Below are positions 9,477 to 19,671 of a stretch of 61,031 nucleotides of DNA, in pieces. Position 1 is the stretch's first letter, and every line of letters begins with the position of its first letter. Source of the DNA: an uncultured Arenicella sp. (GTDB lineage Bacteria > Pseudomonadota > Gammaproteobacteria > Arenicellales > Arenicellaceae); contig CALINO010000031.1 in assembly GCA_938045295.1 (NCBI GenBank), positions 1-61,031 on the forward strand. Direction: 5' to 3'. The position numbers and the translations under genes were made by a program. Under the pieces are notes generated by a model that saw nothing but the letters and a program-made list of their open reading frames with translations, made no database searches and had not been told where the DNA came from.

Positions 9477-10796
9477 ATGCCTACTGACAAACCACATTCT
9501 AACCAGTCAATTGACGCACTGCTCACGTTTGATCGAGAGCACATATGGCACCCTTATACATCAGCAACCAACCCATTGCCAACTCAGCTAGTAACGGCAG
9601 CCAATGGGGTGCATTTAGAACTGGCGAATGGCGATAAGATCATCGACGGCATGGCTTCTTGGTGGTCGGCCATTCATGGGTATAATCACCCGGCCTTAAA
9701 TCAAGCGGCAAAAGCACAGATCGACACGATGTCGCACGTCATGTTTGGCGGCTTGACTCACTCGCCGGCCATTGAATTGTGCCAAACCTTGCTTGACATA
9801 ACCCCGGCTAATTTAGAGCACGTTTTTCTGGCTGACTCTGGCTCTATTAGCGTGGAAGTGGCAATTAAAATGGCGGTGCAGTTTTGGCAAGCCAAAGGTG
9901 ACAACTCGAAAAGCAAAATGTTGTCACTCAGAGGCGGTTACCACGGCGACACCTTTGCTGCCATGTCGGTGTGTGACCCTGACACAGGAATGCATCACTT
10001 GTTTAATAAGGCGGTTATTAAGCAAGCGTTTACTCAACGCCCGAACTGCCGTTTTGACCAAGACTTCAACCCAGAGTGCTTGCAAGACCTGGAAGCCACG
10101 ATAAAGGAAAACCACGCCGAGCTTGCGGCCTTAATTCTTGAACCCATTGTGCAAGGCGCTGGCGGCATGTGGTTTTATCACCCAGAATTTTTAAAGAAGG
10201 CTCGGGAACTATGTGATCAATACCAACTTTTATTGATCAGCGATGAAATCGCTACCGGGTTTGGCCGCACGGGCAAGTTATTTGCGTGTGAATGGGCCAA
10301 CATTCAACCCGACATCATGTGCATCGGCAAAGCACTCACTGGCGGTTACATGAGCTTGGCCGCCACATTAGCCAGCCGCGAAGTGGCGCACGGGATATCG
10401 CAAAATGGCGGCGTTTTTATGCACGGTCCTACCTTCATGGGCAACCCATTGGCGTGTGCGGTTGCCGTGCAAAGCCTTCGCACGCTGCTTGAGAGCGATT
10501 GGCAGAAACGAATACACACCATTGAACGTCAACTAAAGCAGCATTTGAATATCGCCAGAACCTTAGAGTCGGTTGCCGATGTTCGAGTATTAGGCGCCAT
10601 TGGCGTGTTGGAAATGAACGAGTTGGTGAATGTGGCGCACGCTCAAGCTTTTTTTGTTAAGCAAGGGGTCTGGGTCAGGCCTTTTGGCAAACTCATCTAC
10701 ATTATGCCGCCCTATATCATTAACGATGTAGAGCTTGAAGCTGTCTGCCGCGCAATGACCAATTATGCCGAACTGCTGAGTACACCAGAGAGCTAA
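9477..10796 (+). CDS. bioA: Adenosylmethionine--8-amino-7-oxononanoate aminotransferase
   Basis: PLP enzyme of biotin synthesis that transfers the amino group of S-adenosylmethionine to KAPA, giving DAPA. BioA hallmarks are HIWHPYTS near the N-terminus, [15 protein letters not shown], the [16 protein letters not shown] segment, [11 protein letters not shown], and the PLP lysine in [13 protein letters not shown]. The length of 439 residues is usual. The ATG at 9477 is taken as start (an upstream TTG at 9471 is less likely). It stands alone here, without bioBFCD, and converges on cinA with only 9 bases between the stops. Confidence 0.95.
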   Translation: MPTDKPHSNQSIDALLTFDREHIWHPYTSATNPLPTQLVTAANGVHLELANGDKIIDGMASWWSAIHGYNHPALNQAAKAQIDTMSHVMFGGLTHSPAIELCQTLLDITPANLEHVFLADSGSISVEVAIKMAVQFWQAKGDNSKSKMLSLRGGYHGDTFAAMSVCDPDTGMHHLFNKAVIKQAFTQRPNCRFDQDFNPECLQDLEATIKENHAELAALILEPIVQGAGGMWFYHPEFLKKARELCDQYQLLLISDEIATGFGRTGKLFACEWANIQPDIMCIGKALTGGYMSLAATLASREVAHGISQNGGVFMHGPTFMGNPLACAVAVQSLRTLLESDWQKRIHTIERQLKQHLNIARTLESVADVRVLGAIGVLEMNELVNVAHAQAFFVKQGVWVRPFGKLIYIMPPYIINDVELEAVCRAMTNYAELLSTPES

Positions 10797-10805
10797 GCAC
10801 TAACC

Positions 10806-12104
10806 CTAAAAGGCTTCACTTTTCAGCACCTGTTTTTTCTTAAGCTCACTGAAATAATCCACGTCAGTATCTAAGCCCAAGACTTCTCGGCGAAGTAAGT
10901 CCATGGCAATGGCCGTTGCCGTGCGTTGAAAAATCAGTCGTGACATTGGTAAAAAGAATCGCCTTGCCTTTACGTTTTGCTTTGAGCCCCATGCCATCCA
11001 GACAGTGCCAACCGGCTTTTCTGGCGAGCCCCCAGTAGGCCCCGCTACCCCTGAAATGGCAATCGCAATATCAGAGCCAGTGACATTGATGGCCCCTTGC
11101 GCCATTTCCATAACCACTGCCTCACTGACCGCGCCGTAAGTTTCCAGTGATTGCGGGCTTACGCCTAGCATTGCCTGTTTCATTTCATTGGAATAGACCA
11201 CAAAGCCACCATGAAATACGGCCGATGAACCTGCTTCACTGGTAATGCCAGCGGCAATAGCGCCGCCCGTGCATGATTCTGCGGTTGTTACGGTCATGCT
11301 TTTATCAGCTAAAGCGGTGTTAAGCGCTTGGCTCAGACGAGTATCGTCCTTACCGATCACATAACTGTTAAATAACGATTGGAACTTATTCGCCCACACA
11401 TGGTTTAACTCGTTGTGCGCCTCGCCAATGGTGGTGAACTTAACTTCAATCACCGGCATTTGAACTCTAAACCCCAAATTCACCTCAGCCGGCCAATCGG
11501 GGAACTTTTGATTAACAATGTCTTGCAAGCCAGATTCGGTAACCCCAAACAATCGTAAACGAGTAATCTTAGTGGCCGTATTAATGTTGCCATAGGTTTT
11601 GATTTTGGGAAGAATTTGCTGCTCAACCATGAGTTTAAATTCACTGGGCACCCCCGGCGAGCACAAAATCAAACATTGATCATGCTCACAACTGAAGCCT
11701 ACTGCCGAACCTCGAGGGTTTTCTATAATTTCGCAGTTTTTAGGCAAATCGGTTTGCTTTAAGTTGGATTCGGTTAACACAAAATCGCGCGCTTCGGCCC
11801 ACTGCTCAAGGTGCTTGAGAGCGTCTGAGTGTCGCTGCAATGGTGAGCCCACCGCCTCTGAAAGCGCCAATGCGGTTAAGTCATCCACCGTTGGCCCTAA
11901 ACCGCCATTAATCACCAACACATCAGAAATGCGTGACAGCTCTTGAATGGATTGCACCAATAATGGCAAATCATCACCCACCACCTTTTTAACATACGGG
12001 GTGATGCCTAAGTCTTTTAATGATTGAGCGATGTACGCAGAGTTTGAATCAACCGTGTCGCCACTCATGAGTTCATTGCCAGTGAGCAACAGAGAAATTT
12101 TCAT
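10806..12104 (-). CDS. cinA: CinA-family nicotinamide-nucleotide amidase
   Basis: Two domains: an N-terminal MoCF-like domain (residues 1-170, with NGGLGPTVDDLT at 66-77) and a C-terminal PncC deamidase domain with the TTAESCTGG signature (residues 273-281, nucleophile Ser277). The enzyme recycles nicotinamide mononucleotide to nicotinate mononucleotide in the pyridine nucleotide salvage cycle. The length of 432 is typical of full CinA. The name competence-damage protein is historical, and there is no recA beside it here. Confidence 0.93.
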   Translation of the reverse strand: MKISLLLTGNELMSGDTVDSNSAYIAQSLKDLGITPYVKKVVGDDLPLLVQSIQELSRISDVLVINGGLGPTVDDLTALALSEAVGSPLQRHSDALKHLEQWAEARDFVLTESNLKQTDLPKNCEIIENPRGSAVGFSCEHDQCLILCSPGVPSEFKLMVEQQILPKIKTYGNINTATKITRLRLFGVTESGLQDIVNQKFPDWPAEVNLGFRVQMPVIEVKFTTIGEAHNELNHVWANKFQSLFNSYVIGKDDTRLSQALNTALADKSMTVTTAESCTGGAIAAGITSEAGSSAVFHGGFVVYSNEMKQAMLGVSPQSLETYGAVSEAVVMEMAQGAINVTGSDIAIAISGVAGPTGGSPEKPVGTVWMAWGSKQNVKARRFFLPMSRLIFQRTATAIAMDLLRREVLGLDTDVDYFSELKKKQVLKSEAF

Positions 12105-12166
12105 AAAATGCCTTTTATTTGTTGCCCAAAAACGATTTGTCTAACAATTATTTATTCGTCCAACAA

Positions 12167-13039
12167 CTATTCATCTAACAATAAGGAAATAATAGGAGCA
12201 ATGTTTGTTTGGTTTTCAATCGCCGGTATTATGTTTTTCAAATGCTGATCAAACCACGTTTCAGCAATCACTAAATAACCTTCATTGTTTGGATGGAGCC
12301 GAATCGTTTCTCCGGTTAATGTGCTTATTTCTTGATCAATTAACTGCGTATAACCACCTGAGTGATTAACAAAACGGCTGTGCATATCAACGAACAACAC
12401 ATTTTTACTTCCAACAAGTGACGCAATTTGAGAATTATAGGTGCCCACATTTTGATCACTTCTGGGCGTTAAATTTGACAATATCGGGGTAAAGCCCAAC
12501 GCTCGGGCTCGATCAATCATAATGCCAATATTGTCTCTTGTGGTTGTACTGCTGATGCCTGAGTTTCTATCATTGGTACCGTACATAATTAATGTTATGT
12601 ATGAATTTCCCACAAAATCTATTTTTGCCTGACCTAAATGAGCATTAATACGGGCTTGACCTCGATCCGTGTCCGTGCCGCCTTCACCCCAATTAGTCAC
12701 AATGATATTACGGGCTTCATTGTTGGCATCAAAAACTGGAGAGTTATACAGTGAAGAAGAACATGAAGGATGGTCTCCGTCATTTAACATCAAGTTAGTT
12801 AAATAAATGGTCGGGCAACCTCTGTCGGTAGTGCCATTTCCATTTCTGTCTTGAAAATTCGCATTAAAACCAACAGAGATACTGTCACCAAATAAAGCCA
12901 CCACGGTTCTTTCATTTAACGGCTCAGTAGCAATCGCAGTTCGAGTCAGCACCAACAACACCAGCCCAAGCAATAGTGACTGCAGAGCAAAAAAACGATT
13001 AAGCGGCTTATGATGACACGGATACATAAAGACTTTCAA
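12167..13039 (-). CDS. Secreted SGNH/GDSL-family hydrolase
   Basis: A 290-residue protein with a hydrophobic N-terminal signal region (residues 15-38, ending near TAIA-TEP). Block I GDSIS has Ser53, block III YGTND has Asn156, and the C-terminal RLHP has His249, giving a complete SGNH catalytic set. It probably hydrolyses an ester in the periplasm or outside; candidates are lipids, acetylated sugars or peptidoglycan acetyl groups. It lies 9 bases downstream of another exported protein on the same strand. Confidence 0.82.
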   Translation of the reverse strand: MKVFMYPCHHKPLNRFFALQSLLLGLVLLVLTRTAIATEPLNERTVVALFGDSISVGFNANFQDRNGNGTTDRGCPTIYLTNLMLNDGDHPSCSSSLYNSPVFDANNEARNIIVTNWGEGGTDTDRGQARINAHLGQAKIDFVGNSYITLIMYGTNDRNSGISSTTTRDNIGIMIDRARALGFTPILSNLTPRSDQNVGTYNSQIASLVGSKNVLFVDMHSRFVNHSGGYTQLIDQEISTLTGETIRLHPNNEGYLVIAETWFDQHLKNIIPAIENQTNIAPIISLLLDE

Positions 13040-13048
13040 AGTGCGTTG

Positions 13049-13825
13049 TTAATTTCTAAGTGAAATATTTTGTTGTATGCGCTTGCTTGGCAAATGCACA
13101 AAATTCGCTGTATTGAACAACGCAAACGGATTAGCTGATGGTTGCAATACAAGCTCATTAACTAAGGGGGCAATAATATCATTGCTTAACGGTTCGCCAA
13201 ATGTTTTTGATGACGTTTGATACACCGTTGATAGAACACTGTACGACTGCCATTGCACCTCAACTTGCCCTTGATCATTAAGGTTAGAGATAGGCAAAAT
13301 GTCTGGCACTTGGTTTTTAGCATTCACTTGTTCAACCGAAGCCCATTGGCCATTTGTGTAAATAGAATAAAACACATCATCGTGGCCACTGGCGTTATCT
13401 GTCCAGAATAGCCACAAATTGCCATAAAAATCCAACACCGCCGTCGCAGCCAAACATTCTCTACACTTAAAAGGCAACAACAACGGTTCAGACCAACGGC
13501 TCATATCACCAAGCGACTGTTGCACTGTAAAGTAAAGCTTGGTTTTTTCTTTTTGATCTTCACTCCAAAAAACAATTTTTCGGCCATCTTGTAACGTGGA
13601 TGACACCGCCGAAGAAACAAAGGATTTTGTTTGATAAATCTTTTGTGGTTGCCCCCACTGCCCGTCTCGATACAAACTAATTACAATTGTCCGTAAGTCA
13701 GACTGGCTCTCATGCCACACCATATCTGCATCTAAAGGCATCTCTTGTTTTGCTTCATCTTGCGCAATGCTTGGCTTCAATAAAAGCAGCAATGCAAACA
13801 GACATACGTATTTAAAAAAGTTCAT
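13049..13825 (-). CDS. Exported protein of unknown function, possible beta-propeller
   Basis: I do not recognise a family. The first 21 residues (FFKYVCLFALLLLLKPSIA) form a clear signal peptide. The rest repeats a pattern of short beta segments with W and D, for example WHESQSDLRTIVISLYRDGQW, FWSEDQKEKTKLYF and FWTDNASGHDDVFYSIYTNGQW. This is reminiscent of sialidase or BNR-type propeller blades. Two cysteines (CRECL) could form a disulfide or bind metal. It sits next to the SGNH hydrolase and is probably cotranscribed with it. Confidence 0.6.
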   Translation of the reverse strand: MNFFKYVCLFALLLLLKPSIAQDEAKQEMPLDADMVWHESQSDLRTIVISLYRDGQWGQPQKIYQTKSFVSSAVSSTLQDGRKIVFWSEDQKEKTKLYFTVQQSLGDMSRWSEPLLLPFKCRECLAATAVLDFYGNLWLFWTDNASGHDDVFYSIYTNGQWASVEQVNAKNQVPDILPISNLNDQGQVEVQWQSYSVLSTVYQTSSKTFGEPLSNDIIAPLVNELVLQPSANPFALFNTANFVHLPSKRIQQNISLRN

Positions 13826-13851
13826 TACCCAATTTTAGTTCATCATTCTGT

Positions 13852-14454
13852 TTATTGATTATGCAACAGCGCCCGCGCTGAATTTTGCATGCGAGTTCGC
13901 TCCCAAAGAAGGCGAAAACGACTGCCGCCTTTTTGTTGCCACAATACGGCTGAGCGCAGTGCGGCTAGTAATAACGACCGGATTTGAGGCGGTACACTTG
14001 CATTTTGTAGGTGATTTTCTTCGCCTTGCACAATCACTTGAGGCTGCAAATTAGACACATACTTTTGATACACCGATGAACACGCCTCAGGCAAATCTTC
14101 TATGGTGTGAGAACTTAAGCGTTCAATTTCATTACCGAATTCAGTAAAACGTCGTGGGTCTTTCAATAACTGACTTTGTAACTGAAGTACCGACATTCCA
14201 TAACGTAGAATTTCCACATTATGCGCCGAAGCGGAACTTAAAATACCATCAGCCACCAGTTTTAAGCCACTCCTAACGCCATCGAGCCCGCCATATACGG
14301 CCGGGGTATTAATGGCATCCAACACTAAAATGGATTTCAATGAGCTTTCATAGGCGGTTTGTTCCGCCCGGCCTTGGCGCGCCAGCGACTGAACCTCTTT
14401 ACAGGCTTGCACAACACCCGCCAATGCTATGGTTCTTTCTCTAATTATATCCAT
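13852..14454 (-). CDS. hflD: HflD-like high-frequency lysogenization protein
   Basis: A 200-residue all-helical protein matching HflD (DUF489): N-terminal TIALAGVVQACKEVQSLARQG, central GLKLVADGI and a basic C-terminus ending in RMQNSARALL. In E. coli it interacts with lambda CII and is peripheral to the membrane; its native role is unclear. It usually lies between mnmA and purB. Neither neighbour is present here, so the gene has moved or the block has broken up. Confidence 0.88.
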   Translation of the reverse strand: MDIIRERTIALAGVVQACKEVQSLARQGRAEQTAYESSLKSILVLDAINTPAVYGGLDGVRSGLKLVADGILSSASAHNVEILRYGMSVLQLQSQLLKDPRRFTEFGNEIERLSSHTIEDLPEACSSVYQKYVSNLQPQVIVQGEENHLQNASVPPQIRSLLLAALRSAVLWQQKGGSRFRLLWERTRMQNSARALLHNQ

Positions 14455-14506
14455 CTGTTTAATCTTGGAATTTTAATGTTTGTGTTTCAAATGACAGTTA
14501 GAAATT

Positions 14507-16522
14507 TTAGCCTAAATGAGTGCGATAAAACGTTAATTCTTTCGACCAAGCGTCAATATTGTTTTCAGCTTGACGAAATCCATGACCTTCATCTGGGTAC
14601 TCAATGTACTCATGAGGCACACATTTATCCGCTAACTGTTGTACTACTTCGTGCGCCACTTCCGGTGGCACCACCTTATCTTGACCGCCTTGAAACACTA
14701 TCATTGCACTTTCAATGCGCTCAATATCATTAATAGGAGAACGAGTATAGAATTTGCTTTCGCCAGTCTGCGCAAATGATTTATCGTACTTCTCGCCTAT
14801 TAACCGGTCTGTGTAATGCTTTTCAAATTTATGCGTCACTTCAGCCAATGTGGCCAAATTACCAATGCCATAATAACAAGCACCGGCTTTAAAAACGCTC
14901 GGGTATTGCGTCATGGCTCTAAGAACCGCATAACCGCCGGCACTCTTTCCTCGAATGCAAATACGCTTTTCATCGACTAAGCCTTGATCTATGAGTGATC
15001 GAATGCCGTCAATAATATCGACCGCATCTAATTGCCCCCATTGACTGTAAAGCGAGTCACGAAATCGCCGCCCATACCCGGTGCTGCCGCGGTGATTCAC
15101 ATCTAATATTGCAAACCCATTGGACAACCAAAATTGCTTTTGTATATCAAAATAACCATACGCTCTGGCGGTTGGCCCGCCATGCACCATCACCAATAAT
15201 GGGGGCAACACATCATCGGCGAGTTCGTTAACTTCATTGTTGCTTTGATGACTTATCGGTGGGTAATAAAACCCATGCGCCTGTCTACCATCGCGAGTAT
15301 CAAATGTCATGGCATTGGCGATTGATACCGGCAAGCTGTACGCCGCACCCGCATTGAGTGTTTGCTTATGCACACCACCGTCAACCAAGGAAAAATCAAC
15401 CAATGCGGGGTTTTCTTTATTAGACAGTTCTATGGCTAAGGCATGGCCAGACTGACCACCAGATAAGCTCTGAATGGATGACTGTGCCTGATAAACCGCA
15501 CGAGCAGAATAATCATTTTGGTCAATCAGAAACAACACATCTTGTTCCGCGTGACTGCCAATAGCAAGTAACGAAGTTTCATCAAACTGGGTAATACGAA
15601 CATCGCCATACTGCCAATGCGGATAGCCAAACTCACAGTGTTCGGCCGTTACCGTCAACGATTCTTGAGTACTCGGGTCCCAAGCATACACATTCCAATA
15701 ATCGTCAGCGCCAAGCTGGTTCAGTCCTGAATTGGCAGCCTCAGGAGTAGAAAAATCCACCGAATAAAACAGCACGCCATTATTGGCAAAACACAACTGA
15801 CAATACGACGCACCTAACAAGTCAGGCCGAGCCACAATTTCCTGAATATTGCTAAACGCCCCATCATCAACAGTGGCGGTAAACAATCGGTTTGCATCCC
15901 ACGGCATATTCGGGTGAGACCATTGCACCCACGCCACACGTTGTTGCGTTTTGTCGAACACGAAATTGCTGTAAAAGTCAGCCCCCGTGCGCAGTGCGGT
16001 TACTGGGGCATCAGGCTTACTTGCATCAACTAAGCCAATAAAGCAGCGATTGAGTGACGCATCTTCGCCGTTTTTGTGTTGCTCAACAATGGCTAGATAC
16101 TGGTCACATTCAACCTTGTGCACATCGCTGTACATAAACGTATTGCTATCATCGGGTCGAACTGAAATGCGTGCCGGCTCGCTAAAACCGTTGCCCTCAA
16201 ACTGTTGTCGGTATAAGCACTGGTCATTTTGATTAACAAAAATCAGTTCGTCATCAAGCAACCAAAACGGCTTACCGCCGTATTCATTTATTTTGCTTCG
16301 TAAAGAATATCCTTCTGGAGTAATGCATTTGCTTTGCTCACCGCAGCAATGCATCAAAACTGAACGGTTTTTTTCTTGCGACAGCGAGGTTAAATACAGA
16401 TATTCAAGTGATTCGGAATTTACCAGCGCGGTTGGGTAAGCCATGGGCTCTGCGCTCGCAAACACTTGTTCTAGGCTCAGTTTGGAGCGCCACTGAAGAT
16501 AATCTTTGGGTTGCACAGACAT
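14507..16522 (-). CDS. S9-family prolyl oligopeptidase-type peptidase
   Basis: A 671-residue serine peptidase. The N-terminal 400 or so residues form a predicted seven-bladed propeller. The C-terminal alpha/beta hydrolase domain has GKSAGGY (Ser527), Asp615 in QGGQDKVVPP and His647 in DEGHGF. The HGGP oxyanion motif and NHRGSTGYGR are typical of dipeptidyl/acylaminoacyl peptidases in family S9C. There is no signal peptide, so it is cytoplasmic and probably degrades short peptides. Confidence 0.92.
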   Translation of the reverse strand: MSVQPKDYLQWRSKLSLEQVFASAEPMAYPTALVNSESLEYLYLTSLSQEKNRSVLMHCCGEQSKCITPEGYSLRSKINEYGGKPFWLLDDELIFVNQNDQCLYRQQFEGNGFSEPARISVRPDDSNTFMYSDVHKVECDQYLAIVEQHKNGEDASLNRCFIGLVDASKPDAPVTALRTGADFYSNFVFDKTQQRVAWVQWSHPNMPWDANRLFTATVDDGAFSNIQEIVARPDLLGASYCQLCFANNGVLFYSVDFSTPEAANSGLNQLGADDYWNVYAWDPSTQESLTVTAEHCEFGYPHWQYGDVRITQFDETSLLAIGSHAEQDVLFLIDQNDYSARAVYQAQSSIQSLSGGQSGHALAIELSNKENPALVDFSLVDGGVHKQTLNAGAAYSLPVSIANAMTFDTRDGRQAHGFYYPPISHQSNNEVNELADDVLPPLLVMVHGGPTARAYGYFDIQKQFWLSNGFAILDVNHRGSTGYGRRFRDSLYSQWGQLDAVDIIDGIRSLIDQGLVDEKRICIRGKSAGGYAVLRAMTQYPSVFKAGACYYGIGNLATLAEVTHKFEKHYTDRLIGEKYDKSFAQTGESKFYTRSPINDIERIESAMIVFQGGQDKVVPPEVAHEVVQQLADKCVPHEYIEYPDEGHGFRQAENNIDAWSKELTFYRTHLG

Positions 16523-16542
16523 ACGAAAACTCTTGGCGATGC

Positions 16543-17154
16543 TTAGTCGTCGTTATTTTGGTTTGAGTGTTCACCAGGGTTTGGGTGTTCGCTGGGGTTT
16601 AAGCGTTCACCGGATTGCTGGTCGAGCACCACCCACGAAACTTTACTGTCTAGGTCAATATTATGATCCGAATAAAAACCACGGTAGGTTTCTAAGGCCG
16701 CAATAATGGGTTGGTTCGAGCTGTAAAGAGGCTTTTTAAGGCTGACAACCGAATAAGGTTGCATGCCATGAATGACGTCTATTTTTGAGTCTTTTTTGAT
16801 AAACGCAATATCAATCGGAGCCACCACATTGTTCATGTGAAAACTCGGAACCACTTCGCGTTGAAACACAAACAATATGGGGGTTTTCTTAATTGTTGAT
16901 TCACACACACGCTGAAAACCAGCGGCACGAGTAGCATTATTGTCCGCAAGTTTTGCCTGTAATGAATACGTTGTGCCGTCGCCCCGAGTCAGTGTGACCT
17001 GAACCGGCGGCATTGCCTTTAACGCTGGGTTAGTTATTTCACAAACCGATTGCTTAGCATTCGCGCAAGCCGCCATGAACGACACTGTTATTAACAAAAC
17101 GGCCAATAACAGTGTCAACGACAATGACGATTTTAAGCTCGAGCCTTGCACCAT
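16543..17154 (-). CDS. Exported DUF192-family protein
   Basis: A 203-residue protein with an N-terminal hydrophobic signal segment (residues 9-31, possibly lipoprotein-like at AAC). The DUF192 core follows: R..GFQRV, LFVFQREVVPSFHMNNVVAPIDIAFI and the downstream PIIAALE segment. The family (COG1430) is widespread and of unknown biochemical function. The C-terminal 25 residues are low-complexity, rich in Asn, Pro, Glu and His. It lies between the S9 peptidase and the Gfo/Idh/MocA gene. Confidence 0.82.
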   Translation of the reverse strand: MVQGSSLKSSLSLTLLLAVLLITVSFMAACANAKQSVCEITNPALKAMPPVQVTLTRGDGTTYSLQAKLADNNATRAAGFQRVCESTIKKTPILFVFQREVVPSFHMNNVVAPIDIAFIKKDSKIDVIHGMQPYSVVSLKKPLYSSNQPIIAALETYRGFYSDHNIDLDSKVSWVVLDQQSGERLNPSEHPNPGEHSNQNNDD

Positions 17155-17168
17155 AACCTTAGGCCACC

Positions 17169-18122
17169 TTAAGCCATACCTGGCGTATCACGCATAATCG
17201 ATTGAATCTGCTCCGCCAACTGCAGCGCTCGCAAACCTTGCAAACCGGTCACCATTGGCATGGCTTGACCATTAGTCACATCAATAAAATGAGCCAGCTC
17301 AACCTGCAACGGCTGCTCGGCTTCAAACACCAAATGCTCTGTTTCAAGTTCGGCAAACGATTGACCCTCAGGAGTGTCTCCTTTAGTAACAATGTCCAAC
17401 TCTTGATCCATCAGATTAACGCCATAATACCCTTCTGGGCCGAACACTCTGAATCGACGAAAGCGCTTATTCGATACTCGGCTGGCAGTGATGTTTGCTA
17501 CCGCGCCACTTGGAAACTGCAATCGCACATTAGCCAGGTCTACGTGATCGGTAATCACTTGCGAGCCTATCGCTTGCACATCAATTGGCTCTTCGTCTAC
17601 CAGAGACAATACCAGATCCAAATCGTGGATCATTAAATCGGTCACCACATCAACGTCGGTTGCGCGCTCAACAAAGGTGCCCAAACGGTGCACTTCTATG
17701 TACTTTGGCTCCGCCACTTTACTGGCCACCGCTCTTAAGGCTGGGTTATAACGCTCAAGGTGGCCAATTAAGAACGGCGTTTCGTTTTGCGCGGCAAGGT
17801 CAACCAGTTTACGAGCTTCATCCACGCTGGCGGCAATGGGCTTTTCTAATAAGGTTGCAATGCCGGCCTCTAGAAACGGCTGCGCCACGTCATAATGCGC
17901 TGAAGTGGGCACCACAATGCTCACCGCATCCACTTTATCAATTAAATCTAAAAAGTTGGTTGTATAGCCGCAATCATATTCAGCCGCCAACTTACTCACA
18001 TTGTCTTCGTGAGTATCAGCCAACATCACCAAATCTACGTTTGGCATTGAATGATAAATTTTGGCGTGGATTTGGCCTAAATAGCCAACACCTACCACCC
18101 CTACTCTGGTCTTTTTGCTCAT
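17169..18122 (-). CDS. Gfo/Idh/MocA-family NAD(P)-dependent oxidoreductase
   Basis: A 317-residue dehydrogenase. The Rossmann motif VGVGYLGQIHA is near residue 10, the family EKP motif is in LLEKPIA, and GHLERYNPALR and DLMIHDLDLVLSLV follow. The last two features resemble GnnA, the UDP-GlcNAc 3-dehydrogenase that makes a diamino sugar for lipid A. No gnnB transaminase or lpx genes are near, so that role is only possible. The start at 18122 (MSKKTRVG) is chosen over an upstream in-frame codon at 18152. Confidence 0.82.
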   Translation of the reverse strand: MSKKTRVGVVGVGYLGQIHAKIYHSMPNVDLVMLADTHEDNVSKLAAEYDCGYTTNFLDLIDKVDAVSIVVPTSAHYDVAQPFLEAGIATLLEKPIAASVDEARKLVDLAAQNETPFLIGHLERYNPALRAVASKVAEPKYIEVHRLGTFVERATDVDVVTDLMIHDLDLVLSLVDEEPIDVQAIGSQVITDHVDLANVRLQFPSGAVANITASRVSNKRFRRFRVFGPEGYYGVNLMDQELDIVTKGDTPEGQSFAELETEHLVFEAEQPLQVELAHFIDVTNGQAMPMVTGLQGLRALQLAEQIQSIMRDTPGMA

Positions 18123-18381
18123 AAACTGTTTTGATTTTTTGCAAGTCAACAATTAAGAACTGCGCACAACATCGTGTAACTAGCTGTTTACTCAGTTTTT
18201 TGGCGATTATACGCTAATTCACTTGAAGTCCACATGATAAAATTTGACTTAGAAGTCGGGTTTTACAGAAGGTTTTACCGATAGTCACCGTTGAGTTAAT
18301 TTTCTTGCAAAGCCAACATCAAAAAGCCAGCCAAATAAGGTAAACTCGCGGGCACAAACGCATTTTACCGACCAAACCAAC

Positions 18382-19635
18382 GTGAGCCGCACTACTAGTA
18401 ACAGTAACGTTTCAACTAACGCTTCCATTATTTTGCTGAACATTTTAGGCCAAGACCGTATCGGCCTATCTTCTGAGCTGTATTCCGTCATCGAATCGTT
18501 CGACGTTCGCATATTGGATATTGGCCAATCGGTTATTCACGATCAGGTATCGCAAGGCATTATGCTGCAACTGCCCACCGACAATGACGGCATTCGACAG
18601 CAGCTTGTTGATAAAGCCCAGTCACTCGACTTATCGGTACGGCTGCGCGACATCAGCCTAGACGAATATGAGCAATGGGTGGCTCAGCAAGGCCAAGATC
18701 AATACACATTAAGCTTGCTAACGCGCGAAGTGACGGCCGAAGAAATCGCGCGCGTAACCGCCATCACCTCAGAGCAAGGCCTCAACATTCATGACATCAC
18801 ACGCTTAAGTGGGCGTTTACCTCTGAACGCTCCGGTGAGCAATCAAACCAAATCGTGCATTGAATTTTCGGTACGTGGCAAGCCCATCAATGAAAAAGAC
18901 ATGCGCACCAGCTTTTTAAGCATTGCCTCAGAGTTAGACGTAGACATTGCCATTCAGCAAGACAACGCCTACCGTCGCAGTCGCCGCCTTGTGTGCTTTG
19001 ACATGGACTCCACCTTGATTGAAGCCGAGGTGATTGACGAACTGGCCAAACGTGCCGGCGTTGGTGAACAAGTCTCGCAAATCACCGAACAAGCCATGCA
19101 AGGCAAAATTGATTTCACCGAAAGTTTCACCCAGCGCATGGCCTTACTCGAAGGCTTAAGTGAAGAAGTGTTGCACGATGTGGCCATCAACCTGCCGATT
19201 ATGGAAGGGGCTGAAACACTGATACGCAACCTCAGAGCGTTTGGCTTTAAAACCGCGATTTTATCCGGCGGCTTCAGCTATTTTGGGCATTATTTACAAG
19301 ACAAGTTTGGCATTGATCACGTACATGCCAACACGCTGGAAATTGTCGACGGCAAGCTTACTGGCAAAGTGATTCACCCAGTGGTTGATGGGCAATGCAA
19401 AGCCTTTTTATTAAAGCAAATTGCCGAAAGTGAAAACTTAAACACACAGCAAGTCATTGCAGTTGGCGATGGCGCCAATGATTTGCCCATGCTCAGCGTG
19501 GCTGGTTTGGGCGTTGCTTTCAGAGCCAAACCGTTAGTCAGAGAGTCGGCCAAACAATCCATGTCTACTCACGGCTTGGATGGCATTTTGTACCTACTGG
19601 GCTTTCGAGATCAAGACATTCAACGTTTTGACTAG
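18382..19635 (+). CDS. serB: Phosphoserine phosphatase with tandem ACT domains
   Basis: Last step of L-serine synthesis. Residues 15-190 hold two ACT-like domains. The HAD phosphatase domain follows with DMDSTLIEAEVIDE (nucleophile Asp207), the SGGFSYF motif II region and GDGANDLPML motif IV. The length of 417 matches the long SerB of Pseudomonas and Xanthomonas rather than the 322-residue E. coli form. The start is GTG. It converges on prpF with 36 bases between. Confidence 0.95.
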   Translation: MSRTTSNSNVSTNASIILLNILGQDRIGLSSELYSVIESFDVRILDIGQSVIHDQVSQGIMLQLPTDNDGIRQQLVDKAQSLDLSVRLRDISLDEYEQWVAQQGQDQYTLSLLTREVTAEEIARVTAITSEQGLNIHDITRLSGRLPLNAPVSNQTKSCIEFSVRGKPINEKDMRTSFLSIASELDVDIAIQQDNAYRRSRRLVCFDMDSTLIEAEVIDELAKRAGVGEQVSQITEQAMQGKIDFTESFTQRMALLEGLSEEVLHDVAINLPIMEGAETLIRNLRAFGFKTAILSGGFSYFGHYLQDKFGIDHVHANTLEIVDGKLTGKVIHPVVDGQCKAFLLKQIAESENLNTQQVIAVGDGANDLPMLSVAGLGVAFRAKPLVRESAKQSMSTHGLDGILYLLGFRDQDIQRFD

Positions 19636-19671
19636 TCGCTAAGAAACGTAATACGTTTTAATTGCCTGCGA

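Noticed and set aside
14359-14733. 124-residue frame antisense to the hflD/S9 peptidase junction
   Set aside because: No ribosome-binding site, no domain and it overlaps the ends of two strong genes.
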